The notes beneath the pieces were generated by a model that was given only the letters and a program-made list of their open reading frames with translations, was not told where the DNA came from and did no database searches. From NCBI RefSeq assembly GCF_028690125.1, contig NZ_JAQVBV010000001.1, forward strand, positions 1-64,000: a DNA stretch of 64,000 nucleotides. The letters are read 5' to 3'. The stretch's first letter is position 1; each line of letters begins with the position of its first letter. Shown in pieces: positions 16,620 to 25,456 of this stretch. The position numbers and the translations under genes were made by a program. This DNA comes from Bacteroides sp. (GTDB taxonomy: Bacteria; Bacteroidota; Bacteroidia; Bacteroidales; Bacteroidaceae).

Positions 16620-19334
16620 ATGTACAATATAATCAATCTTTTATTCCCTTTATTCTTATTTTTCTTCCACTCCACCTTGGTCCTCGGGCAAAGCCGGAAT
16701 AACGATGCAAGATCTCCCCACCACCTCTGGCTCGACTCAGAGATAAGCCACGGAGGAGACTACCAATGGAAAATGATCAAAGCTGGCGACACGAACGAAG
16801 CTGGTGAAAACATCTCCCAACCCGATTTTCAGACCTCACAGTGGTTACCCGCAATTGTTCCCGGAACAGTGCTGAACTCCCTGGTGTATAACCGGAAATA
16901 CCCCGAACCCTATTATGGAATCAACAACAAACTGGAATCCAATCTGATCCCCGACCTCTCGGAAGCAGGACGCGACTTCTACACCTATTGGTTCCGTACA
17001 GAATTCACCGTACCAGAATCCTTCAAAGGAAAGAACATCTGGCTCCAGTTGGACGGAATCAATAACCGGGCAGAAGTATGGGTAAACGGCAACTTGCTCA
17101 GCACCATTCACGGTATGTTCATCCGGGATTATATCAACATAACAGAATTTGCAAAGACAGGCAGGGAAAATGCCCTTGCCATTAAAGTATATCCGGTGGA
17201 TGTTCCGGGCAGTGCCAAACCCAAAACATGGGGAGCCGCAGGCGAATTCCAAAATGGAGGAAATGGCAATATAGGTCTGAACACAACCATGCTCATGACC
17301 GTAGGCTGGGATTTCACCTTTATGGACGGCATACGCGACCGTAATACCGGCATATGGAAAAATATATCCCTCTATGCAACAGGAAAAATAGCCCTCCGTC
17401 ACCCCTTCGTCAAATCCGAACTGCAGAAACCCAGGTATGACCAAGCCCGTGAATCAATATCTGTGGAAGTGGTCAATCCCTCGAACAGCAACAGCGGAAT
17501 CAACTGTACGATAAAGGGTGAAATACCAGGTGAAAACATCACTTTCGAGAAATCACTCCGCCTGCTGCGTGGAGAAGAAAAAACACTCACCTTCTCCCCG
17601 GAAGAATTCCCCCAACTCGTGATCAACTCTCCCCGGCTGTGGTGGCCCGTCAATAAAGGTCCCCAGAACCTGTACAACCTGAAAATAACCGTATCCGTGG
17701 ATGGAGTCGCCTGCGACTCTGTCCAAACCAAATTTGGTATTCGTGAAATTACTTCAGACACCAATACCCCCGATAAATCCCGTGTATTCTACGTGAATGG
17801 CAAACGCCTGTTTATCCGTGGAACCAACTGGATTCCAGAAGCCATGCTCCGAACCTCCGACGAACGTACCTATGCCGAACTGCGATACACCCGCCAGTCC
17901 GGTGTCAATCTATTGAGGATGTGGGGAGGCGGTATCGCCGAATCCGATTATTTCTTCCAGTTGTGCGACGAACTTGGCTTGTTGGTCTGGCAGGAATTCT
18001 GGATGACAGGTGATACGAAACACCCCCAGGACAAAGGCTCTTACTTAAACAATATAGCTTCCACGGTGAAGCGCATCCGCAACCACCCTTCGTTGGCCTA
18101 TTACGTGGCTTCCAATGAAAGTTCGGAAGTCACCGGAACTCCCGAACTACTGATGGAACTCGATGGAACCAGAGGGTACCAGATGCAATCCGAATGTGCG
18201 GGAATCCATGACGGAAGTCCTTACAAACAGGTGAACCCGATGCAACATTACGAAAATACAGCCTCCACCCGGGGAAGCCGTGTAGACGGCTTCAATCCCG
18301 AGTATGGGGCTCCGACACTTCCCACCGTAGAGATACTTCGTGAAATGATGGATGAAAAAGATCTTTGGCCTGTCAATAAGGAAGTATGGGATTATCTGGA
18401 TGGCAACGGCTTCCATTTGATGACTACCTTGTACACAGATCTGGTGAACCAATATGGAGAATCGTCGTCTATTGATGAATTTGCACGCAAAGGGCAACTG
18501 GTGGGTGCCATCAACTCCAAGAGCATCTGGGAAGTATGGAACTATAATAAGCTGGATAATGGCGACCGTTTTTGTTCGGGTCTGCTGTTCTGGTATCACA
18601 ACTGTTCCATGCGGCAGGTAGCTTCCCGTATGTGGGACTGGTCTTTGGAACCGACAGCATCGCTCTATCATACGGCCAACTCTCTGGAGCCCTTGCACGC
18701 TCAGTTCGATTACCTGAAAAATACCGTATCGGTAGTGAATGACTATTATCAGCCCTTCCATAACTATAAGGTAATGGCACAGGTCTATGATATTGAGAGC
18801 CGGAAAGTATCAGAAGAAACCGCTGTTGTTAATCTTCCCGATGACGGGGTAGCGAATGACGTTCTGAGCATTCGTTTCCCGGAAGACATATCCCAAGTCC
18901 ACTTTATCAAGCTGATATTAAACGATGAAAAAGGGAAAGAGGTTTCTTCGAACTTCTATTGGCGTTCTAAAGACAAATATAAAGGAAAGACGACCCTGAC
19001 GGGACCTGCTACCTCCGGCTTCAAGGAATTGAGCGATCTCAAGCCCGCTCAAGTAAAACTGTCCTATAAGTTGAGAGAAGAGGCAGACCGTTACTTGGTG
19101 GAGGTGACACTGAAAAACAGTTCCAACCGGATTGCCTTTTTCAACCAGTTGCAGTTCTTAAATTCGAAGATGAGCCCGATACGGCCGTCATTCTATACAG
19201 ATAATTTCTTCACTTTACTGCCCGGAGAAAAGAAGTTGGTTACCATTGAGACGGGCAAAGAGAAACTGACGGAAGGAGCTGTATTGGTTCTAAAAGGATA
19301 TAATACAGATACCCATAGGTATAAACTAAAATAA
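16620..19334 (+). CDS. GH2-family glycoside hydrolase (exo-beta-glucosaminidase/beta-mannosidase type)
   Basis: A 904-residue secreted enzyme with a signal peptide (residues 1-24, ending LGQ). Residues about 30-225 form the sugar-binding jelly-roll domain (WLQLDGINNRAEVWVNG), followed by the Ig-like middle domain and a TIM barrel beginning near RLFIRGTNWIPEAMLRTSD. Likely catalytic residues are Glu500 in SNESSE (acid/base position) and Glu561 in FNPEYG (nucleophile position). The barrel motifs (RMWGGGIAESDYFFQLCDE) resemble the exo-beta-D-glucosaminidase and mannosylglycoprotein endo-beta-mannosidase branch of GH2 rather than beta-galactosidases. Two further beta domains close the protein. 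It is the last enzyme of the PUL and converges on the HTCS gene. Confidence 0.88.
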   Translation: MYNIINLLFPLFLFFFHSTLVLGQSRNNDARSPHHLWLDSEISHGGDYQWKMIKAGDTNEAGENISQPDFQTSQWLPAIVPGTVLNSLVYNRKYPEPYYGINNKLESNLIPDLSEAGRDFYTYWFRTEFTVPESFKGKNIWLQLDGINNRAEVWVNGNLLSTIHGMFIRDYINITEFAKTGRENALAIKVYPVDVPGSAKPKTWGAAGEFQNGGNGNIGLNTTMLMTVGWDFTFMDGIRDRNTGIWKNISLYATGKIALRHPFVKSELQKPRYDQARESISVEVVNPSNSNSGINCTIKGEIPGENITFEKSLRLLRGEEKTLTFSPEEFPQLVINSPRLWWPVNKGPQNLYNLKITVSVDGVACDSVQTKFGIREITSDTNTPDKSRVFYVNGKRLFIRGTNWIPEAMLRTSDERTYAELRYTRQSGVNLLRMWGGGIAESDYFFQLCDELGLLVWQEFWMTGDTKHPQDKGSYLNNIASTVKRIRNHPSLAYYVASNESSEVTGTPELLMELDGTRGYQMQSECAGIHDGSPYKQVNPMQHYENTASTRGSRVDGFNPEYGAPTLPTVEILREMMDEKDLWPVNKEVWDYLDGNGFHLMTTLYTDLVNQYGESSSIDEFARKGQLVGAINSKSIWEVWNYNKLDNGDRFCSGLLFWYHNCSMRQVASRMWDWSLEPTASLYHTANSLEPLHAQFDYLKNTVSVVNDYYQPFHNYKVMAQVYDIESRKVSEETAVVNLPDDGVANDVLSIRFPEDISQVHFIKLILNDEKGKEVSSNFYWRSKDKYKGKTTLTGPATSGFKELSDLKPAQVKLSYKLREEADRYLVEVTLKNSSNRIAFFNQLQFLNSKMSPIRPSFYTDNFFTLLPGEKKLVTIETGKEKLTEGAVLVLKGYNTDTHRYKLK

Positions 19335-19365
19335 GAATAAGCATAATTTGCAAATTAATTTATAT

Positions 19366-19422
19366 TATAGAAGAGCCTCTGTCATCCAGAACGCATTGAA
19401 GAATGACAGAGGCTCTTCTATA
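19366..19422. terminator. Perfect 20-bp inverted repeat between convergent GH2 and HTCS genes
   Basis: The 20 bases at 19366-19385 are the exact reverse complement of 19403-19422, separated by 17 bases. It lies between two convergent genes and probably ends transcription in both directions, though the T runs are weak. The core again carries GTCATCC and GAAGAATGAC, so it looks like a member of the REP-like family at 16470-16553 that serves as a terminator. Confidence 0.65.
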
Positions 19423-19548
19423 TTAAAACAAAAAATAAATCCCCTATTTAATGCTTATTCATTGAAGTACTTCTAAAGTCAGAAAACATTAGAAAGTACT
19501 TCAGGCTGGTGTGAATAAAGATTCTCTTTGTTCAGAAAAATATAAAAA

Positions 19549-22500
19549 TTATGATTCCTCCGAAATCGGAGGCTGACCTACATATTCTTTAGGTAAAACA
19601 CCATATTGGGCTTTAAAACATTTAGCAAAGTATGAAGAAGAAGCGAATCCCACTTGTGAAGCGACTTCAGAAATCCGCGTACCATTTTTTATTAATTCAG
19701 CAGCCCGATTCATACGGAGAGTCTTCAAATAATCGTTAGGAGATACGCCAGACAATGCTTTTATTTTTCTATAGAAATTAGAACGACTCATATGCATCTG
19801 CTCTGCAAGAGTATCTATAGAAAAATTTTCATCTGCTAATTGTTCCGCAATCACTCCTTGTATCTTAGCTATAAACTCACAATCTTTCTGAGACATCGCA
19901 AGATCTGTCATAACAATAGACTCCGTACCTCCACCTGATAAACTATTCATAAGCTTATAGAAAGACTGTCTTAACTTAAGAAGGTTTTCAATCTGCATAT
20001 GAAGCTGTTTAATAGAAAAAGGCTTCTCAATATATACATCCGCTCCAGATTCAAGACCTTCAACTTTAGACTCGAGAGTCGTTTTCGCTGTTAATAAAAG
20101 AACTGGAATATGCGAATATTCAATATCATTTTTTACCCTGCTGCACAACTCCAATCCATCCATTTCCGGCATCATCACGTCACTTACAATCACATCTACA
20201 CTTTCTCGTGAAAGCACTTCCAGTGCCTCAAGTCCATTAGCAGCTTTCAGCACACGGAACCAAGCGTTCAATGACTCACGAGTCATATTCAGCAGGTCCA
20301 TATTATCCTCTACCAGCAAAACTGTGAAGTTCTTTCCTGAGAATTCCAAAGCAGTCGCATCATCATTCTCTTCAGGTTGAGGCTCTATTATCTCAGTTTC
20401 AGGTTCTGCGTTTACTTTTTCCAATGGAAGAGACAATACAAAAGAGGAGCCTCCACCAACAATATCTTCCACCCATAAATTACCATGATGAGCCTCCGCT
20501 AAAGATTTTGCAAAAGCTAATCCAATACCTGTTCCTATAGAAGAAGCAACTTTATCTCCCGGCAATTGATAAAATGCTTCAAAAACCTTTATTTTTTGTT
20601 CGTCCGGAACTCCCGGTCCATCATCACTCACAGCAACTTCTATATTGGTATCTGTGACTAATAATTTTAGTTCTACATTTTTCCGGGCATATTTCAAAGC
20701 ATTTCCCATTAAATTGACCAGAATCTTACTGATTTTTTCCTGGTCAATCAATAATACTAATTTTTCATTCGGTAATACCAACTTTAATTCAATCCCTTTC
20801 AGTTCTGCCGGACTGGTAAACTGACTATATATATCTTCTACCAATTCATTTATCGTACATCGTTTCTGATTCAATTGTAAAACTCCACTTTCCATTTTCT
20901 GGAAATCGAGCAATTGATTAGTAATGCCCAATAAATAATTTACATTTTTATCAATCACCGAAAGATACTTAACGTCTTTCCCTTCTCTCTTAGTTTCCTG
21001 TAACTTCTCCAAAGGAAGCCGAATTAAACTAAGCGGAGTACGTATCTCATGTACCAGATTAATAAAGAAGTTAATCTTCGATTTATAAACCTCTTTCTCT
21101 TGTTTAACCTGATAATCTTCCATACGGCGTTTATACTTGCGTTTTACATACCAGTTCCAACGCCAGGCAATCAGATAAGTTAGTCCGAGCAACAGAAGGA
21201 TATACACAATATAAGCTACTGTACTTCGCCACCAAGGCGGAGTAATTACAATCCACAAAGTCGTCGTTTTATCACTCCATTTGTAATCGTTGTTAGAACC
21301 ACGAACCAAAAATTCATATTCTCCGGGAGGCAAATTTGTATAAGATGCCACATGGCTTTCCGAATTCATGATCCACTCCTTATCAACACCTTTTAATATA
21401 TAAGAATAACGATTCTTATGCGGGTCTTCATAACTCAAAGCTACAAAACGGATCGTAAAGCTATTATACTTAAAAGGTAATTCTATTTTGCGGGCCATGT
21501 ACATTGGTTTATCAAGCTGAAGTACTTGTTTAACAGTCTTCTCATCAGTCTGATAAGGTAAACGTATATCCGTAACATATACGGGAGGAATATAAGAATT
21601 ATCTTGGAACTGTTCCGGGACAAAGACATTAAAGCCATTTATACCTCCAAAATATATTTTACCATTAGATGTTTTCAAAGATGATTGGGCTGTAAACTGA
21701 TTACCTTGCAAACCATCATTAACAGTAAATTGCCGGTAACTATCTTTAATGACAGGATTAATCTTAATCAGCCCAACATTAGAAGATATCCAAAAATTAC
21801 CCGACTGATCCTGTTCAATGGAATAAATTACATTATTGGGCAATATTTTATTTTGAGGATCGAAATTAGTAAAGCTTTCTCCTTTCGAGTTGAAAGAACA
21901 AAGTCCTCCTCCATTCGTTCCAAACCACATCGTACCTCTTAAGTCTTCAAACAAGCAGATGACAGAGTTACTGGAAATTGTAGTCGGATCTTCACGCTTA
22001 TGCTGGAAATGTCTCCAACTATTTTTGATCGTATTATTTAGAAATACACCATTATTGGAAGTCGCGATCCAAAGGTTATTATACATATCTTCATATATAT
22101 CAACAACAGATATCATCGAGCCAATGGTTGTAATAGTCAAAAAATCATCACTTTCCGGAGAATAACGACATAGTCCCCAGCTCGTCCCTACAAATATCCC
22201 CCCTCGCCTGTCTTTATATACACATAAAACATCATTGCTACAGATTGTATTAGGCACTCCACGGGAATGGATATAATTTCTCACTGCTCCCGTACGCAAA
22301 TCAATAACATACAAACCTCCCGCATAAGTACCCACCCATAACTTATTATCATCCAGCAACAGAGAACGAATATCTAATTTCAGGTTTTTATCCCCTCCAA
22401 TGAGATATTCAGATAATTCACCTGTCACAGCATCGAAAAAACATAAGCCATTCCGAGTTCCGATCCAGATATTTCCCTCTTTATTCTCACAAAAAGGGCC

Positions 22501-23556
22501 TACCACTTTCCCAGCACTCAATACATCCGGCAATGTAGCGGGCGAATAATAATCAAAACGTTTAGTCTCTTTAGGCATATAGTTCACTCCGCCTAAATTA
22601 GTCATGATCCAAAGAGCACCCTCCGCGTCCCACATCATCGCATTGATTGTCTGGTCGCTTAAACTTCGGGCATCAAACGGGTTATCCCCTCTGCAGAATG
22701 TTTTCGTTATACGATTGAAAAGATATAATCCATTATCCGTCCCCACCAATAATTCTTGTTCCGAATATTTCAATAGGCAACGAATCGCCCCAAAGTTTAA
22801 AGAAGTTGTATAATGTTCCAAGAGTCCGGTTTGCTTATTCAAATGATATAGAAGATTAACATCCGCACCAACCCAGATTTCTCCATCCACATTCTGCACA
22901 CAATTAATTTTATGACTATCCGGTGCATCCATTAAAGGCGAAACCTCATAAGCCTGCAAAAACTTACCTCCTTCATCGAAGCAAAGTAATCCCTCCTGTA
23001 AAGAAGCCGTATAAATCAATCCGTCGTTTCCTACACAAATGTCCCAAAGAAAAGATGTTTGAGAACTATTCTGAATCAACACTTCTTTTTCAGGATCATA
23101 GATAAAAATTCCCTGACCCAAAGTACCAATCCAAATCTTCCCATCCTTAGCCTTTACTACTTTCTTGACTTCACTGCTTACGCATACCCCGTAGCTAGTA
23201 GCACTATTAAATCTCGAGAAACGATCTGTCTCGCGGTCATAGATATAAAGTCCGGAATTAGTACCAACCCAAATTCTCTGCCCATCTTCAAAAAGAGTTT
23301 CCACAAAGTTGCTTTCTAAAGAATAATCTTCATTCAGTGCATTCCGATACACTTTATTTCCCAGACCGTCATAACGATTCAGACCATCGCTGGTACCTAA
23401 CCAGATAAAACCATAACTATCTTGAATAGCACACCATACCGTATTATGAGACAAACCATCCTCAACCTGATACTTCTTAAATGAAAAGTAAGGAGTTGCC
23501 GATAATGGTTCCAGCGCGAAAGCCAAGAGAATTATTAGGATTCTAGTTAATTTCAT
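19549..23556 (-). CDS. Hybrid two-component system (HTCS) regulator
   Basis: A 1335-residue one-protein sensor and regulator, the standard controller of Bacteroides PULs. Signal peptide at 1-20; about fourteen Reg_prop beta-propeller repeats (for example WLGTSDGLNRYDG) fill the periplasmic part to about residue 700; a Y_Y_Y domain (LPPGEYEFLVRGSNND) precedes one transmembrane helix near 780-800. Next come HisKA with the phosphoacceptor His836 in HEIRTPL, HATPase_c (DDGPGVP, GTGIGLA), a receiver with Asp1126 in SDVMMPEMDG, and a C-terminal AraC-type HTH (VGFASSSYFAKCFKAQYG). All key residues are present. Its position beside the PUL suggests that it senses an oligosaccharide and activates susC onward, although it starts only 26 bases after the EnvC-like gene and may also receive read-through from that operon. 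Confidence 0.93.
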   Translation of the reverse strand: MKLTRILIILLAFALEPLSATPYFSFKKYQVEDGLSHNTVWCAIQDSYGFIWLGTSDGLNRYDGLGNKVYRNALNEDYSLESNFVETLFEDGQRIWVGTNSGLYIYDRETDRFSRFNSATSYGVCVSSEVKKVVKAKDGKIWIGTLGQGIFIYDPEKEVLIQNSSQTSFLWDICVGNDGLIYTASLQEGLLCFDEGGKFLQAYEVSPLMDAPDSHKINCVQNVDGEIWVGADVNLLYHLNKQTGLLEHYTTSLNFGAIRCLLKYSEQELLVGTDNGLYLFNRITKTFCRGDNPFDARSLSDQTINAMMWDAEGALWIMTNLGGVNYMPKETKRFDYYSPATLPDVLSAGKVVGPFCENKEGNIWIGTRNGLCFFDAVTGELSEYLIGGDKNLKLDIRSLLLDDNKLWVGTYAGGLYVIDLRTGAVRNYIHSRGVPNTICSNDVLCVYKDRRGGIFVGTSWGLCRYSPESDDFLTITTIGSMISVVDIYEDMYNNLWIATSNNGVFLNNTIKNSWRHFQHKREDPTTISSNSVICLFEDLRGTMWFGTNGGGLCSFNSKGESFTNFDPQNKILPNNVIYSIEQDQSGNFWISSNVGLIKINPVIKDSYRQFTVNDGLQGNQFTAQSSLKTSNGKIYFGGINGFNVFVPEQFQDNSYIPPVYVTDIRLPYQTDEKTVKQVLQLDKPMYMARKIELPFKYNSFTIRFVALSYEDPHKNRYSYILKGVDKEWIMNSESHVASYTNLPPGEYEFLVRGSNNDYKWSDKTTTLWIVITPPWWRSTVAYIVYILLLLGLTYLIAWRWNWYVKRKYKRRMEDYQVKQEKEVYKSKINFFINLVHEIRTPLSLIRLPLEKLQETKREGKDVKYLSVIDKNVNYLLGITNQLLDFQKMESGVLQLNQKRCTINELVEDIYSQFTSPAELKGIELKLVLPNEKLVLLIDQEKISKILVNLMGNALKYARKNVELKLLVTDTNIEVAVSDDGPGVPDEQKIKVFEAFYQLPGDKVASSIGTGIGLAFAKSLAEAHHGNLWVEDIVGGGSSFVLSLPLEKVNAEPETEIIEPQPEENDDATALEFSGKNFTVLLVEDNMDLLNMTRESLNAWFRVLKAANGLEALEVLSRESVDVIVSDVMMPEMDGLELCSRVKNDIEYSHIPVLLLTAKTTLESKVEGLESGADVYIEKPFSIKQLHMQIENLLKLRQSFYKLMNSLSGGGTESIVMTDLAMSQKDCEFIAKIQGVIAEQLADENFSIDTLAEQMHMSRSNFYRKIKALSGVSPNDYLKTLRMNRAAELIKNGTRISEVASQVGFASSSYFAKCFKAQYGVLPKEYVGQPPISEES

Positions 23557-23582
23557 TTTACATATGTGTTTTATTAATTAAG

Positions 23583-24884
23583 TTATCGGTTTAACCAAGG
23601 CTCCGGGTTCAACTTCTCTTTCTCTCTACGTAACTGGAAATGCAATACTGCACGCCCGTTATTAGTTGCATCAGAGAATATCTGTCCAATCTCTTGCTTG
23701 GTTTTAACCGTATCACCCGATTTTACAGAAGCAGAAGAAAGATTACAATAAACAGAAATATAATTTCCGTGACGAATGAGCACATTAAATAATCCGTTCA
23801 ATTGAAACACAGCAGCTACCTTACCATCAAAGATAGCACGCGCCTGTGCCCCCGGTTTACCTTGAATATCAATTCCTTTATTATCCAATTGAACATTACG
23901 AAGTCCTTCTACTGCATATTGTCCATAATGACTGGCAATGATATAAGGACCGGTAACCGGCATTGGAAGTTTCCCTCGATTAGCAGCAAAATTACTGGAT
24001 AACTCACGGTCTTCTTTACTCATTTTATAAGCATCCACTGGTTTTGATTTTGTAGCAGCTACCGTTCCTGCATCTTCTTTGTCATTAGTATCACTTTTTT
24101 TGCGAATGGTAACATCACGACGTGCCTCTTCTTCGGCTCTTTTACGTGCCCGCTCTATTTCTTCATTAATCAATCGATCAATACGCGCATTCAACTGATT
24201 AGCTTCTTTTCTTTTCTTACCAATCTCATTCTGCAACCCTCTCTGTTTTTTCTGCAAACTAGCAACCAGCGTACGTTTTTCTTTTTCCTGATCTTGCAGT
24301 TTTGCCTTTTCGTCTTCACGATCCTTCAACAAACTCTCTTTTGCAGTTTTCACCCGTTGCCGCTCTATTTTCTTTTTTCGTATCTGTTCTTGCTTCTTTA
24401 ATATTTCCTTTCCCTGCAAACGCTGATAAGTCGCATACTCACGAACATAACGCATACGACGATACGTTTGGCTCAGATTCTTTGCAGAGAAAATAAACAT
24501 CAGTTTCTCTTCTACTGACTTATTCTTATACAAATACTGCACGGAAGCTTCATATTTTTTCTTCTTATCTTTCAAATCCCTTTGAAGAGTATTTAACTGA
24601 CGCCCCAAAGAAGACAGTTCGCGTTCAATAGCTTCCATATCATTATTAATAGCAAGAATATAACGCTTCCTCTCTTCAATTTGCCCGGTAAGGGCAGCCA
24701 AAACATTTAACTGGCTTCCTACATCTTTTTTTGTATCCTTCAATAAAGATTCCGTATCGGCTATCTGCCTCTGCAGAGCACCGCGCTTTTCTTCCAACTC
24801 ACGGATCAATTTATTCGACTGAGCGGAAAGAGGAATTGCCAGCCAAAGGCAATTTATCAGAACCATAAAGATACGTTTCATCAT
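23583..24884 (-). CDS. EnvC-like murein hydrolase activator (coiled coil plus degenerate LytM domain)
   Basis: A 433-residue secreted protein. A signal peptide (ending LSAQ) is followed by a long charged coiled coil from about 22 to 260 and a C-terminal LytM/M23 domain from about 315 to 433. The zinc site looks broken: the first motif reads NKGIDIQG where active enzymes have His-x-Gly-x-Asp, and the last motif reads VLHFQ where His-x-His is needed. This matches EnvC, which activates amidases and does not itself cut peptidoglycan. Its start overlaps the stop of the DUF4292 gene by four bases, so it is translated as part of that operon. Role in daughter-cell separation is inferred. Confidence 0.88.
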   Translation of the reverse strand: MMKRIFMVLINCLWLAIPLSAQSNKLIRELEEKRGALQRQIADTESLLKDTKKDVGSQLNVLAALTGQIEERKRYILAINNDMEAIERELSSLGRQLNTLQRDLKDKKKKYEASVQYLYKNKSVEEKLMFIFSAKNLSQTYRRMRYVREYATYQRLQGKEILKKQEQIRKKKIERQRVKTAKESLLKDREDEKAKLQDQEKEKRTLVASLQKKQRGLQNEIGKKRKEANQLNARIDRLINEEIERARKRAEEEARRDVTIRKKSDTNDKEDAGTVAATKSKPVDAYKMSKEDRELSSNFAANRGKLPMPVTGPYIIASHYGQYAVEGLRNVQLDNKGIDIQGKPGAQARAIFDGKVAAVFQLNGLFNVLIRHGNYISVYCNLSSASVKSGDTVKTKQEIGQIFSDATNNGRAVLHFQLRREKEKLNPEPWLNR

Positions 24885-25456
24885 AACAGAACTATCAACA
24901 TTTTTACTAATTCTTCCAAAGGAACCTGCGTATATTTAGAAGTAAGTTCCGTTGGAATTATCGAAAATTCCTTAGTAGAAAATTCATATAACTGGATTTT
25001 AGCCTTTTCCAATGAAGGAATTCCTAACTCTTTCCCGGTCAGTTCTGTCTTTCCACCAGGCAAAGATGCATCAGTCAAAACTTTCTCTAGACGCGAAAAA
25101 TCTGCACCCTTAGGCAATATATCCTTCAATTCATCTTTGGTTACACGCACATATCGCTTATTCATCCTATCCACCAGCAACACTTCACCGGGAGTAATCT
25201 CAATACGTGCTATCTCTGTGCGCAAAATAGGCATTAGCAAAGAAATCTGCACCCGTTCGCTACTTTTCATCTTCATGAGACCTCCCACAGACATACTACC
25301 ATCTTTTCCCGGTATAGTCAGTTGGAGCTTGGATGCCAAATAGCTAAAAGACGGAACAGCTACTACCTTTTCTTTCTCTACAACCACCATATGTTTGCTA
25401 CTCTTACAGCCTGCAAACATGACAACTATCAACAACAGATAAGCAAGTCTTCTCAT
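24881..25456 (-). CDS. DUF4292 lipoprotein
   Basis: A 191-residue lipoprotein (lipobox FAGC, Cys17) with the DUF4292 fold: SYLASKLQLTIPGKDGSMSVGG, MKSSERVQISLLMPIL, and VLLVDRMNKRYVRVTKDEL. The pattern resembles LolA/LolB-like beta sheets that hold lipid, but function is unproven. It overlaps both neighbours by four bases (TPR protein upstream, EnvC-like downstream). The TPR-DUF4292-EnvC order seems stable enough to suggest a shared envelope job; that is an inference from tight coupling. Confidence 0.82.
   Translation of the reverse strand: MRRLAYLLLIVVMFAGCKSSKHMVVVEKEKVVAVPSFSYLASKLQLTIPGKDGSMSVGGLMKMKSSERVQISLLMPILRTEIARIEITPGEVLLVDRMNKRYVRVTKDELKDILPKGADFSRLEKVLTDASLPGGKTELTGKELGIPSLEKAKIQLYEFSTKEFSIIPTELTSKYTQVPLEELVKMLIVLL

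Noticed and set aside
16845..17444. 199-residue minus-strand ORF inside the GH2 gene
   Set aside because: Fully antisense to a strongly supported enzyme gene and without recognisable motifs.
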